In this document: positions 33,540-42,186 of the stretch, piece by piece
How positions within the stretch are numbered: position 1 is the first letter of the stretch
Layout of the letters: the number at the start of each line of letters is the position of its first letter
NCBI GenBank assembly: GCA_041446545.1
Contig: JBGOEJ010000009.1
Location: forward strand, 54,990 to 118,989
DNA from: Fervidibacter canadensis
Lineage (GTDB): Bacteria; Armatimonadota; Fervidibacteria; Fervidibacterales; Fervidibacteraceae
Length of the DNA stretch: 64,000 nucleotides
Direction of reading: 5' to 3'
The notes under the pieces: model-generated
Seen by the model: the letters and a program-made list of their open reading frames with translations, nothing else
Database searches by the model: none
What the model was told of the DNA's origin: nothing
Position numbers and translations under genes: made by a program

Positions 33540-34070
33540 CTAACGCTTGCGGAACTGGAAGCCTCTTCGGGCGCGCTTGTGTCCGTATTTCTTGCGTTCC
33601 TTGGCACGGGGGTCACGGGTGAGCAATCCATAGCGCCTGAGCAAGGGGCGTAATTCTTCGTTCCAAACGACGAGGGCACGGGCGATGCCATGCCTTAGAG
33701 CACCTGCTTGCCCATGCGATCCGCCCCCTCGCACTGTCGCCCAAACATCAAAGAGTCCCAGCGTGTTGGTGACGCGAAGAGGCATCAACACTTCTTCCAC
33801 GAGGGAGATGCGGGTCACATAGTCCCCCAACGGTCGTCCGTTCACTGTCACCTGTCCCGTCCCGCCAGGGATGAGCCAAATGCGGGCGATGGCTTCTTTG
33901 CGCCGCCCCGTCGCATAGAAACGGATTTGACCTTGCGGCGTGATGTCCACTTTGCCTTCTCGCTTCTTGACGGGTTCGGTCACTTGCCGAGGCGGGGTGC
34001 TTTCCGTCGTGGGCATCTCTGTCGGTTCGGTCACCGCAGGGGCAACAGGGGGCGAAGGGAGTTGCTCCAT
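33540..34070 (-). CDS. rpsI: Ribosomal protein S9 with Pro/Thr-rich N-terminal extension
   Basis: The 176-residue S9 has the conserved FYATGRRKEAIARIWL start of the fold at about residue 51 and the C-terminal GLLTRDPRAKERKKYGHKRARRGFQFRKR that reaches the P-site tRNA. Residues 1-49 are an extension rich in Pro, Thr and Glu not found in typical S9 of about 130 residues. AAGGAGGTG for it lies inside the end of rplM, one base before which its ATG follows. S9 binds 16S rRNA in the small-subunit head. Confidence 0.95.
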   Translation of the reverse strand: MEQLPSPPVAPAVTEPTEMPTTESTPPRQVTEPVKKREGKVDITPQGQIRFYATGRRKEAIARIWLIPGGTGQVTVNGRPLGDYVTRISLVEEVLMPLRVTNTLGLFDVWATVRGGGSHGQAGALRHGIARALVVWNEELRPLLRRYGLLTRDPRAKERKKYGHKRARRGFQFRKR

Positions 34071-34071
34071 A

Positions 34072-34545
34072 TCACGACACCTCCTTCGCAGGGATGGGCA
34101 CGCGCGTCTTTGTCAAGGTCAAGGGCGCAGGTTTTTGGGCTTGATGGGGATGATGATGTCCGCGATAGACCCGCAATCGCTTGAGCATCCGCCCCCGCAA
34201 ACGGTTTTTGGGCAACATCTTGGACACCGCCAGTTCAATCACCCGTTCGGGGCGGTTTTGAAGCATCCAGCGATAACTGTAAGCCTTCAAGTTGCCTGGT
34301 CGTCCCGAATGGCGATAGTGAAACTTTTGGTCTAACTTCTTGCCTGTTAGTCGCACCTTCTCGGCATTGATGACGATGACAAAATCGCCGATATCCAAGG
34401 CGGGTTGCCATTGGGGTTTGTGCTTGCCCATCAAAAGGCGGGCGATGTCGCTGGCGAGCCGACCGAGGATTTTTCCCTCGGCGTCCACGACCCACCAGCG
34501 TCGCTCCACCGTCTTTGGGTCAATCCAAGTCGTCCTGTTGGGCAT
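34072..34545 (-). CDS. rplM: Ribosomal protein L13
   Basis: The 157-residue L13 shows RWWVVDAEGKILGRLASDIARLL, FVIVINAEKVRLTGKK and MLPKNRLRGRMLKRLRVYRG. ATG 34545 follows GGAGGAG; the start lies 26 bases inside the 3' end of truA, so translation is probably coupled. The order truA-rplM-rpsI is common. Confidence 0.97.
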   Translation of the reverse strand: MPNRTTWIDPKTVERRWWVVDAEGKILGRLASDIARLLMGKHKPQWQPALDIGDFVIVINAEKVRLTGKKLDQKFHYRHSGRPGNLKAYSYRWMLQNRPERVIELAVSKMLPKNRLRGRMLKRLRVYRGHHHPHQAQKPAPLTLTKTRVPIPAKEVS

Positions 34546-35341
34546 AGTCGTCTCCTCCTTTGCGCTCTCCGTCACTTTTGGAGGCACTGAAACTTAGACC
34601 TTTGCGCCCATATTTGACCTGCCAAAGACAAAGCCCTTGCGGCGGTGCTGTTTTGCCGGCGACGGTTCGGTCACGGGCTTCCAAAATGTGCCGCATCTCA
34701 TCGGGATGGCGCTTACCCTCTCCCACTTCCACCAGTGTCCCGACGATGATGCGAGCCATGTGATACAGGAAAGCGTTGGCTTCCAAGGTAACAATGATGA
34801 TGCCACTGCGTTGAGCGATGTGCAATCGCTTCATCTCTCGCACCGTTGTTCCCAACTCACTTCCGCTGGCATGAAAGGAAGCAAAATCGTGGACACCCAA
34901 AAGCCATCGGGCGGCTTGGCGCATAGCCTCCACATTCAACGGCTCAGGGATGTGCCAAGCGTAGCGACGCAACAACGCCGAAGGTGTCGGACGGTTGTCA
35001 ATCAAGTAGCGATAAACGCGGCTCGTTGCGTTGAAGCGGGGGTGGAAATTCGGCGGCACTTCTTTTGCCTCCTTGGCGACGATATCGGGCGGGAGCAAGC
35101 CGTTGAGAGCCATCGGCAACCGATGGGTTGGAATTGGGTTGCTCGTCCAAAAACTGATGACTTGCCCTTCGGCGTGGACACCTGCGTCGGTTCGTCCCGC
35201 TGCGTTGACGGTCACAGGATGACCCAGCAATTTTGTCAAGGTGCGTTCCAACTCCTCTTGCACCGTTCGCAACCCTGCCTGTCGTTGGAAGCCGTGAAAG
35301 TCCGTGCCATCGTAGCCGATGACCAATTTGAGGTGCCGCAT
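34520..35341 (-). CDS. truA: tRNA pseudouridine synthase A
   Basis: The 273-residue enzyme makes pseudouridine at positions 38-40 of tRNA. Motifs include IGYDGTDFHGFQRQ, the catalytic AAGRTDAGVHAEGQV, FHPRFNATSRVYRYLI and FLYHMARIIVGTLVEVG. The C-terminal tail (about 20 residues after GRKGLSFSAS) is hydrophilic and overlaps rplM. Confidence 0.95.
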   Translation of the reverse strand: MRHLKLVIGYDGTDFHGFQRQAGLRTVQEELERTLTKLLGHPVTVNAAGRTDAGVHAEGQVISFWTSNPIPTHRLPMALNGLLPPDIVAKEAKEVPPNFHPRFNATSRVYRYLIDNRPTPSALLRRYAWHIPEPLNVEAMRQAARWLLGVHDFASFHASGSELGTTVREMKRLHIAQRSGIIIVTLEANAFLYHMARIIVGTLVEVGEGKRHPDEMRHILEARDRTVAGKTAPPQGLCLWQVKYGRKGLSFSASKSDGERKGGDDYAQQDDLD

Positions 35342-35351
35342 CGTTGTGCTT

Positions 35352-35714
35352 TCAAGAGACGAGCATCAAGACGGCTTCTTGAGCGGCGTCGCCCCGACGA
35401 ATGCCTGCCTTGATGACACGGGTGTAGCCACCGCTTCGGTCTTTATAGCGGGGGGCAATTTCGGTGAAGAGTTTTTTAACCACCTGACGGCGCAAAGGAT
35501 TAGGGATGTATTCGGCGACCAGACGGCGGGCAGCGACCGTGTCCTCTTTGGCGACAGTGATGAGTTTTTCCGCCAGCCGTTGAGCCGCTTTGGCACGAGT
35601 GTAAGTCGTCTCAATCTTCTCGTGCAAGAACAAAGAGGCTACCAAGTTGCGCAACAACGCCTTGCGGTGGGCAGGCCAACGACCCAGTTCCTTGTAACCC
35701 TTCCTGTGGCGCAT
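35352..35714 (-). CDS. rplQ: Ribosomal protein L17
   Basis: The 120-residue L17 has MRHRKGYKELGRWPAHRKALLRNL, ARAKAAQRLAEKLIT-like residues and the closing SGGYTRVIKAGIRRGDAA. Full length. Six bases downstream of rpoA. Confidence 0.97.
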   Translation of the reverse strand: MRHRKGYKELGRWPAHRKALLRNLVASLFLHEKIETTYTRAKAAQRLAEKLITVAKEDTVAARRLVAEYIPNPLRRQVVKKLFTEIAPRYKDRSGGYTRVIKAGIRRGDAAQEAVLMLVS

Positions 35715-35720
35715 AAGGGC

Positions 35721-36698
35721 TCACTCCTCCTCGCGGAACCAAAGTCCATGTTCCCGCAATTTCTCTTCCAGTAGGCTGAGGCGCTGTTCTCCCAAACCCG
35801 CAACGCGTTCCAACAATTCCTCACGGGAGAAACGGGTCAAATCCCGAAGGGTTTTGATGCCGCTGCGTTGAAGGATATTCACGAGTTGAGAAGGTAAGCC
35901 CATGTTCCTGAGGTCCAGAGGGTCTAAATCGGCACCGGCAGGGAGTTGGTCTTCAGGGACGCCCAACTCCTGCAAGACGAAACACCGAGCGATGCCCAAA
36001 GGTTGAAGGAGGCGAAGGTGCTCCATTAAAGTTTGCGCCGCTTCCACTAAGGCTTGGTCTGGCTCAATCGCTCCATTCGTCCAAATCTCCAAGAGCAATC
36101 GGTCGTAGTCACTGCGCAAACCGACCCGCATCGGTTCTACGGTGAAGTTCACCTTTTTGACAGGCGAGAAAATAGCGTCCACAGGGATCGTGCCTAACGG
36201 TAGTTTGGAACGGTCAATGCGCTCCAAAGGGAGATAACCCTTGCCCAACCGAATCGTCAGTTGCATGTCCAAGAAAGCCTTGCTGTCCGTCAGGGTAGCG
36301 ATGTGCACTTCAGGGTTGGCAACCTCAAAGCCATAAGGCATCTGGATGTCAGCGCCGGTGACCTCGCCTTCTCCTTGCACCTGAAGGCGGGCGGTGTAAG
36401 GGTTGCGAGGGTTCACCGTGTCGGCGACCTTGATGGCGACTTCCTTCAAGTTGAGCAAGATTTCCAAGACATCCTCTTTGACGCCGGGGATGGTCGTGTA
36501 TTCGTGGGGGACGCCTTCAATCCAAACTTCCGTGATGGCGGCGCCGATGATGTCGTTGAGCAAGACCCGCCGAAGGGCGTTGCCCAAGGTTGTTCCCATG
36601 CCCGGCTCTAATGGCGCGATTTCGTATTTGGCGTAGCGGGCGTCCCTTGTCACCTCTCGGATTTGTGGGCGCACCAACAATTCGCCCGTCGTCATCAT
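35721..36698 (-). CDS. rpoA: RNA polymerase alpha subunit
   Basis: The 325-residue alpha subunit has the N-terminal assembly domain (GMGTTLGNALRRVLL, ITEVWIEGVPHEYTTIPGVKEDV) and the C-terminal UP-element/activator-binding domain (LRNMGLPSQLVNILQRSGIKTLRDLTRFSREEL). ATG 36698 is used; the frame extends to a TTG at 36716, but GGGAGG lies between them. Confidence 0.97.
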   Translation of the reverse strand: MMTTGELLVRPQIREVTRDARYAKYEIAPLEPGMGTTLGNALRRVLLNDIIGAAITEVWIEGVPHEYTTIPGVKEDVLEILLNLKEVAIKVADTVNPRNPYTARLQVQGEGEVTGADIQMPYGFEVANPEVHIATLTDSKAFLDMQLTIRLGKGYLPLERIDRSKLPLGTIPVDAIFSPVKKVNFTVEPMRVGLRSDYDRLLLEIWTNGAIEPDQALVEAAQTLMEHLRLLQPLGIARCFVLQELGVPEDQLPAGADLDPLDLRNMGLPSQLVNILQRSGIKTLRDLTRFSREELLERVAGLGEQRLSLLEEKLREHGLWFREEE

Positions 36699-36783
36699 CG
36701 TCGGATCGCCTCCCAAACACTTGGAAGGGCAAAGTCAGGGCTTCTTTACCCTGCCTTTGCCGCTTCCTTGGGGAATTGCTGCG

Positions 36784-37407
36784 TCAGCGGGAGTAGAACT
36801 CCACGACCAAGTTTTCATTGACAGGAACATCAATTTGGTCGCGGGTCGGAAGGCTCAACACCCGTCCCTGCAAGTTTTGGGTGTCTCGGCTCAGCCATGA
36901 CGGGACAGTCCATTCGCCCCGAACTTCTAAGGCGCGCTGGACATCGGGATTGTCCCGCATATCCTCGGCGATAGCGATAACATCGCCGACCTCCACGAGG
37001 TAAGAAGGGATGTCCACGATTTGCCCATTGACCAAAACATGCCGATGAACGATGAGTTGGCGGGCATGGTTGCGGGAAAGGGCAAAACCCAAGCGATAGA
37101 CGACATTGTCCAGCCGCCGCTCCAACAACTGAAGGAAGTTTTCGCCTGTGTTGCCTGCCATCTTCGTCGCCATCTCAAAATAGCGGGCAAACTGCTCTTC
37201 CCGAAGGTTGTAGATGCGGCGAAGTTTTTGTTTCTCCCGCAACCGTTTGCCGTATTCTGTCTGTTTGCGCCGCAGTTCGCCATGTTGCCCTGGGGGTTGG
37301 CGGCGCCGGTCTAAGATGCACTTCGTCAAGCACTTTTCGCCCTTCAAGAACAACTTGACCCCTTCCCGTCGGCACAACCGACAGACAGGACCGATGTAGC
37401 GTCCCAT
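36784..37407 (-). CDS. rpsD: Ribosomal protein S4 (zinc-binding form)
   Basis: The 207-residue S4 has the MGRYIGPVCRLCRREG start with CxxC and a second pair in GEKCLTKC, indicating the zinc-containing form, then NFLQLLERRLDNVVYRLGFA and the S4 RNA-binding domain ARQLIVHRHVLVNGQIVDIPSY. S4 nucleates 30S assembly and often represses its own operon. Confidence 0.97.
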   Translation of the reverse strand: MGRYIGPVCRLCRREGVKLFLKGEKCLTKCILDRRRQPPGQHGELRRKQTEYGKRLREKQKLRRIYNLREEQFARYFEMATKMAGNTGENFLQLLERRLDNVVYRLGFALSRNHARQLIVHRHVLVNGQIVDIPSYLVEVGDVIAIAEDMRDNPDVQRALEVRGEWTVPSWLSRDTQNLQGRVLSLPTRDQIDVPVNENLVVEFYSR

Positions 37408-37434
37408 GGGATGCGTTCGCCTCCTTCAACCGTT

Positions 37435-37836
37435 TCAAGTGCGGCGCCGTCGGCTGGGGCGGCAGCCGTTATGAGGGGTGGGAGTGATGTCCTTGACGGC
37501 TCCAATTTCAAACCCCAGCGCTTGCAGCGCCCGCACTGCCGTGTCGCGCCCTGGACCTGGACCTTTGACCAAGATGTCCAGTTTCTTGACGCCCATGTCC
37601 AACGCCCGACGCCCCGCCGTTTGGGCAGCCAACTGGGCGGCGTAGGGAGTTCCCTTTTTGGTGCCCTTAAACCCTACCGTCCCGCCGCTTGCCCAAACCA
37701 GCGTGTTGCCTTGCAAGTCCGTGATGGTAACGATGGTGTTGTTGTAGGTAGACTGGATATGAGCGACAGCGTGGGTGATGACGCGCCGTTCCCTTCGGCG
37801 TCGCTGCCCCCTTCTCGCTGTCTTCTTCTGCGCCAT
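37435..37836 (-). CDS. rpsK: Ribosomal protein S11
   Basis: The 133-residue S11 shows AHIQSTYNNTIVTITDLQGN, WASGGTVGFKGTKKGTPYAAQ and VKGPGPGRDTAVRALQALG, ending DITPTPHNGCRPSRRRR. ATG 37836 (MAQKKTARRG) is preferred to the upstream TTG. Confidence 0.97.
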   Translation of the reverse strand: MAQKKTARRGQRRRRERRVITHAVAHIQSTYNNTIVTITDLQGNTLVWASGGTVGFKGTKKGTPYAAQLAAQTAGRRALDMGVKKLDILVKGPGPGRDTAVRALQALGFEIGAVKDITPTPHNGCRPSRRRRT

Positions 37837-37854
37837 TCGTCGCACCCCCAAACC

Positions 37855-38244
37855 TTAGCCTTTCTTCTTGCTCCGTTTGCCTTTCTTCGTCCCGACGGTC
37901 TTTCGCGGACCTTTTCGGGTGCGAGCATTGGAGCGGGTGCGCTGCCCTCGGACAGGCAATCCCGCCATGTGCCGCAGCCCCCGATAACAACGGATGTCAA
38001 TGAGCCGTTTGATGTTCTCCGCCACTTCCCGCCGCAAATCGCCTTCCACCTTGTAATTGCGCTCAATATAGTCCCGCAAGCGCGCCAACTCTTCGTCGGA
38101 TAGTTCGCTCAGTTTGCGCATAGGGTCAATGCCGACAGCCTGACAGGCTTTCATCGCCAATGTCCGACCGACGCCGTAAATGTACGTCAGCCCGACAAAG
38201 AGGCGTTTGTTGTCTGGGATTTCCACGCCCGCAATGCGTGCCAT
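37855..38244 (-). CDS. rpsM: Ribosomal protein S13
   Basis: The 129-residue S13 begins MARIAGVEIPDNKRLFVGLTYI and carries YRGLRHMAGLPVRGQRTRSNARTRKG, the tRNA- and head-contacting end, with a lysine-rich tail. ATG 38244 follows AGGTGGTGACAGGA. Confidence 0.97.
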   Translation of the reverse strand: MARIAGVEIPDNKRLFVGLTYIYGVGRTLAMKACQAVGIDPMRKLSELSDEELARLRDYIERNYKVEGDLRREVAENIKRLIDIRCYRGLRHMAGLPVRGQRTRSNARTRKGPRKTVGTKKGKRSKKKG

Positions 38245-38256
38245 TCCTGTCACCAC

Positions 38257-38373
38257 CTATTTGCCTTGACGTTGCTTGTGTTTAGGGCGCTCACAGATGA
38301 CATAGAGGCGCCCCCGCCGACGGACAATTTTGCACTTGTCACACATCTTTTTGACCGAAGGGCGCACCTTCAT
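38257..38373 (-). CDS. rpmJ: Ribosomal protein L36
   Basis: A 38-residue reading frame between rpsM and infA: it starts MKVRPSVKKMCDKCKIVRRR and ends ICERPKHKQRQGK. The CxxC, then Cys and His, form the zinc site of the C+ form of L36. Position between infA and rpsM is canonical. Confidence 0.97.
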   Translation of the reverse strand: MKVRPSVKKMCDKCKIVRRRGRLYVICERPKHKQRQGK

Positions 38374-38399
38374 CGGATTTCCCCCCGCCAAAGGACTTG

Positions 38400-38618
38400 T
38401 CAACGGATGCGGTAGACGATGCGACCTCGCTTCGGGTCGTAAGGCGACAACTCCACTTTGACTCGGTCGCCAGGGACGATGCGGATGAAATGCACCCGCA
38501 TCCGTCCTGAGACATGGGCGAGCACTTCTTGCCCGTTGTCCAAGAGGACACGGAAAGTGGCATTGGGCAAGGCTTCTTTGACTGTCCCTTCCACTTCAAT
38601 GGTTTGCTCTTTGGGCAT
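38400..38618 (-). CDS. infA: Translation initiation factor IF-1
   Basis: The 72-residue S1/OB-fold protein shows IEVEGTVKEALPNATFRVLLDNG, HVSGRMRVHFIRIVPGDRVKVELSPYD and GRIVYRIR. It starts two bases after the map stop codon. Confidence 0.98.
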   Translation of the reverse strand: MPKEQTIEVEGTVKEALPNATFRVLLDNGQEVLAHVSGRMRVHFIRIVPGDRVKVELSPYDPKRGRIVYRIR

Positions 38619-38620
38619 CG

Positions 38621-39454
38621 TTACTCAAAAGCACCTCGCCATAAGTCATCCTCGCCGTTGGGACCGACGGTCAAGATGAGTGGTTGCCCGTCTTGAGTGA
38701 TCGCCACCGTGTGCTCAAACTGAGCCGCCAAACTACCATCCGCCGTCACGACCGTCCATTTGTCCGCCAATACTTTAACACGAAAATCTCCCGCTGTCAC
38801 CATTGGCTCAATAGCAAAGGTCATGCCCGGCACCAAGATGATGCGCCGCAAAGATGGGTCAGTGAAATTCGGGATTTCTGGGGCTTCGTGCAGAAACCGA
38901 CCGACCCCATGCCCCACCAAATCCCGAACGACGGAAAAGCCATGCCCTTCCACGAAGTCTTGGATAGCGGCAGCGATATCCCATACGGTGTTTCCTGCCT
39001 TGGCTTGGGCAATGCCCCGATAGAGGGCTTCAGCGGTGACCCGCAGCAGTTTGCGGGCGAGAGGAGAGACGCGTCCGACAGGCACAGTAATGCCCGTGTC
39101 TACATGGACACCCTGATAGTGCACGCCTAAGTCAATCCCCACGATGTCACCTTCCCGCAAAGGGCGGTCTGTCGGGATGGCGTGGACGACAGCTTCGTTC
39201 ACGGCGATACAGGTGGCAGCAGGATAGCCCCGATAACCCTTGAAGGACGGGACAGCCCCGTGTCGGCGGAGGAGGGATTCGGCAAGGGCATCTAATTCCT
39301 TGGGCGTCACGCCCGGCGCTACCGCTTTTGCCACGGCTTTCAAGGCTTTGTAGGCGATGATACCTGCTTGGCGCATGCGGGCGATTTCCTCGGGCGTTTT
39401 CAAAATTAAAGCGGGTTTGTCGGACTTTTTGGGCGTCTTTGTTTGGGGCATCAT
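38621..39454 (-). CDS. map: Methionine aminopeptidase type I
   Basis: The 277-residue pita-bread enzyme removes initiator methionine. Metal ligands are visible in GIDLGVHYQGVHVDTGIT, VGHGVGRFLHEAP, FAIEPM and FEHTVAIT. ATG 39454 overlaps the adk stop by four bases (ATGATG/TGA arrangement). A short hydrophilic leader precedes the catalytic core. Confidence 0.96.
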   Translation of the reverse strand: MMPQTKTPKKSDKPALILKTPEEIARMRQAGIIAYKALKAVAKAVAPGVTPKELDALAESLLRRHGAVPSFKGYRGYPAATCIAVNEAVVHAIPTDRPLREGDIVGIDLGVHYQGVHVDTGITVPVGRVSPLARKLLRVTAEALYRGIAQAKAGNTVWDIAAAIQDFVEGHGFSVVRDLVGHGVGRFLHEAPEIPNFTDPSLRRIILVPGMTFAIEPMVTAGDFRVKVLADKWTVVTADGSLAAQFEHTVAITQDGQPLILTVGPNGEDDLWRGAFE

Positions 39455-40101
39455 TCCATCACCTGCTGAAGGCGCTGACACACCTCTTCGGGCGTCCCAG
39501 AAGCATGGACGGTTTTCAGCAACCCTTTTTGAGCGTAGTAGCCCACGATGGGTTGCGTTTCTTTTTGGTAAACGGTCAAGCGACGCATGATGACTTCAGG
39601 TCGGTCGTCATCCCGTTGAGCAAGGGTTGTCCCGCAAAGGTCGCACCGTTCATCTTCCCGAGGCGGAGCGGAACGCAAGTTGTAGACGGCTTGACAACTG
39701 GGACAAACTCGTCGGGCGCTCAGGCGCTCCACTAATTCGGCTTCGTCGGCTTGAAGATAGATGACGGCGTGCAATTGCCAGCCCAAGCGTTCCGTCAGTT
39801 CGTCCAACTTCTGGGCTTGGGCGAGGGTTCGGGGGTAACCGTCCAAAACGATGTCGCTTTCTGCTGTCGTCAAGAGTTCCTCCATGAGCCCCACCATCAC
39901 CTCATCAGGGACGAGTTCGCCCCGAAGCATGTAAGCGTGGGCTTGTTGCCCTAAGGGCGTTCCCCGCCGCACCGCCTCCCGCAGCAAATCGCCTGTCGCG
40001 ACATAGCGCCATTGTCGCTCTTCTGCCCATCGCCGCCCCTGCGTCCCTTTGCCTGACCCTGGCGGTCCCAAAAACACGATAAGGCGTCTCCTTCGCCCCA
40101 T
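39451..40101 (-). CDS. adk: Adenylate kinase with zinc-type lid
   Basis: The 216-residue enzyme interconverts ATP, AMP and ADP. The P-loop is FLGPPGSGKGTQ, followed by ATGDLLREAV and LDGYPRTLAQA. The lid has four cysteines (VCPSCQAVYN and ERCDLCG), the zinc-stabilised form common in Gram-positive and thermophilic bacteria. Confidence 0.97.
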   Translation of the reverse strand: MGRRRRLIVFLGPPGSGKGTQGRRWAEERQWRYVATGDLLREAVRRGTPLGQQAHAYMLRGELVPDEVMVGLMEELLTTAESDIVLDGYPRTLAQAQKLDELTERLGWQLHAVIYLQADEAELVERLSARRVCPSCQAVYNLRSAPPREDERCDLCGTTLAQRDDDRPEVIMRRLTVYQKETQPIVGYYAQKGLLKTVHASGTPEEVCQRLQQVME

Positions 40102-40152
40102 CCCCCTCGCCCCTTTGGGTGGCTTCTTTCGTCGGCTTGGTCAATCGTCGCC

Positions 40153-41508
40153 TCACTTGATGAACGCCTCGTATTGGCGCAGCAAGAGTTGGGCTTCCAA
40201 CTGTTTCATCGTCTCCAAAGCGACGCTGACGGCGATGAGGATGGAAGTTCCACCGACGAGGCTAAAATGGGTCGCTGGGATGTGCGTCCAAGCGGGGACG
40301 AGAAATTCCAACACCGCCACGATGGCTAAAAAGACCGCCCCAGCGAAAGTGATGCGAGTGGCGACTCGGTCAATGTATTCCACCGTCTGTTGCCCTGGTC
40401 GGATGCCTGGGATGACGCCGCCGCCTTTGCGCAAGTTGTCGGCGATTTCTTCGGGACGATAAACGATGGCGGCGTAAAAGTAGGTGAAGACGATGACCAG
40501 CAACCCGTAAAGGATTAAGCCAAAAGTGCTCCCCCAAGGGGTGAACCAACGCTGCAAAAAGTCATGGACTTCCCGAACCGTCCAACCCACCAAAGGCAAA
40601 GTCGCATTGTGGGGAAAGAAGTTGATGACGGTCACAGGGAAACTGGCAAGGGAGATGGCGAAAATGATGGGAATAACGCCGCCAATGTTGACAGGAATGG
40701 GCAAGTAACTGGTGACGCTCCCCAAGCGGTTACCGACCATGCGTCGGGTGAAGGTGATGGGGATGCGCCGCTGGGATTGCTGGATGTAAACGATGAAGAC
40801 GAGGGTGCTCAAAAAGAGGACAAAGAGCAAAAGGATGCTTCCCAGAGGGATGCCTCCTTCGGCAGCGCTGGCGAACAAACCTGCCAGTTCCGCTGGCAAC
40901 CGCATCACGATGCCAGCAAAAATGATGAGGGAGATGCCGTTGCCGATACCTCGCTCGTTAATGCGCTCGCCCAACCACATCAAGAAAGCCGTCCCTGCCA
41001 TAAGGGAAAGGACGATGCGCAATTTCGCCCACAAGGTCAAATCTAAGGGCAACGCCCCTGCTTGCATAAACAAGTGAATGTAGCCCCAACCCTGAAGGAA
41101 AGCGGAGACGAAGGTGGCGTAGCGGGTGTATTGGGCAATTTTTCGGCGACCCCATTCCCCTTCTTTGCGCAACTCCTCCAATTGCGGGATGGCAGCCGTC
41201 AGCAACTGTATGATAATGCTGCCGTTGATGAAAGGCAAAACCCCCAAAGCGAAGATGGAAAACTTGCGCAACGCCCCGCCGGTGAACATGTTGACCAACC
41301 CGAAAAACGCCCCGCTCCCTAAGGGCGTCGCAAAAAATCGCTCTATCTGACTGGTGTCCACGCCCGGGACAGGGATATGGGAGCCGAAAGCGAAGACGGC
41401 GAGGGCGAAGAGGAGGAACTTGAAGCGCCGCTGGATGTCGGGAATTTTCAGGGCGGTCAAAGCATTCTGGATGAGGTTTTGTTGCCGCAAAAGCCCTGTC
41501 GTCGTCAT
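40153..41508 (-). CDS. secY: Protein translocase subunit SecY
   Basis: The 451-residue protein has the ten membrane helices of SecY. Typical segments are FGSHIPVPGVDTSQIERFF, FALGVLPFINGSIIIQLL, GNGISLIIFAGI, VIPIIFAISLASFP, and a C-terminal loop PEEIADNLRKGGGVIPGIRPGQQT. Its ATG overlaps the rplO stop codon (ATGA). Confidence 0.97.
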   Translation of the reverse strand: MTTTGLLRQQNLIQNALTALKIPDIQRRFKFLLFALAVFAFGSHIPVPGVDTSQIERFFATPLGSGAFFGLVNMFTGGALRKFSIFALGVLPFINGSIIIQLLTAAIPQLEELRKEGEWGRRKIAQYTRYATFVSAFLQGWGYIHLFMQAGALPLDLTLWAKLRIVLSLMAGTAFLMWLGERINERGIGNGISLIIFAGIVMRLPAELAGLFASAAEGGIPLGSILLLFVLFLSTLVFIVYIQQSQRRIPITFTRRMVGNRLGSVTSYLPIPVNIGGVIPIIFAISLASFPVTVINFFPHNATLPLVGWTVREVHDFLQRWFTPWGSTFGLILYGLLVIVFTYFYAAIVYRPEEIADNLRKGGGVIPGIRPGQQTVEYIDRVATRITFAGAVFLAIVAVLEFLVPAWTHIPATHFSLVGGTSILIAVSVALETMKQLEAQLLLRQYEAFIK

Positions 41509-41966
41509 GGCTTTATCACCACTGCCTTGCCGCCCGCCCCTTCTATCTTCGCTCTGGCGGACGCGCTGAAGTGATGGGCGTAAACGGTCAATGGCTTCGT
41601 CAATTCCCCATTGCCCAACACCCGCACCCCATCGCCCACCTCGTCAATGAGACGGCGCTTGATTAGTTCTTCGGGAGTGACGACTTCATTGGCTTCAAAC
41701 TTTGCCTCCAACTGCCCCACATTGACGATGGCATAGTCTTTTCGGAAGGGTTCAATGGGCATCGCTTTTTTGCTTTCGCCCCGCAACTTGGGGACGCGTT
41801 TGTAAAGGGGCGTCTGACCGCCTTCAAACCAAGGCGGCACTTGTTCTCTGGCTTTCTGCCCTTTTGTCCCCCGTCCTGCGGTTTTACCTTGCCCAGCAGC
41901 AATGCCTCGCCCGACCCGTTTCTTGCGATGCTTCGCCCCCAAGGCAGGACGCAACTCATGCACCAT
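41505..41966 (-). CDS. rplO: Ribosomal protein L15
   Basis: The 153-residue L15 shows VGRGIAAGQGKTAGRGTKGQKAR, GGQTPLYKRVPKLRG and a C-terminal VYAHHFSASARAKIEGAGGKAVVI. Start is either ATG 41966 or ATG 41972; both lie inside the rpmD end. Confidence 0.96.
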   Translation of the reverse strand: MVHELRPALGAKHRKKRVGRGIAAGQGKTAGRGTKGQKAREQVPPWFEGGQTPLYKRVPKLRGESKKAMPIEPFRKDYAIVNVGQLEAKFEANEVVTPEELIKRRLIDEVGDGVRVLGNGELTKPLTVYAHHFSASARAKIEGAGGKAVVIKP

Positions 41967-42186
41967 GACCATCGTCTTTTCGCCTCCCTTCCTCCGTCAC
42001 TTCTTGCCATTTCACCAAATGCGCCACCTTTCGCACCATCCCCCGAACAGAGGGATTGTCAGGCAGGGTGACCGTTTTGCCTAAACGAGTAAGCCCCATC
42101 GCTTTGACCGTCGCCTTTTGGTCTTTGGGGCAACCGATAGGGCTACGAACCAAGGTCACTTGGAGAAGTCGCTTTGGCGCCGACAT
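41956..42186 (-). CDS. rpmD: Ribosomal protein L30
   Basis: The 76-residue L30 begins MSAPKRLLQVTLVRSPIGCPKDQKATVKAMGL-type sequence and shows TVTLPDNPSVRGMVRKVAHLV. ATG 42186 lies 44 bases inside the end of rpsE with GGAGGTGG upstream. It overlaps rplO at its end. Confidence 0.95.
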   Translation of the reverse strand: MSAPKRLLQVTLVRSPIGCPKDQKATVKAMGLTRLGKTVTLPDNPSVRGMVRKVAHLVKWQEVTEEGRRKDDGHGA

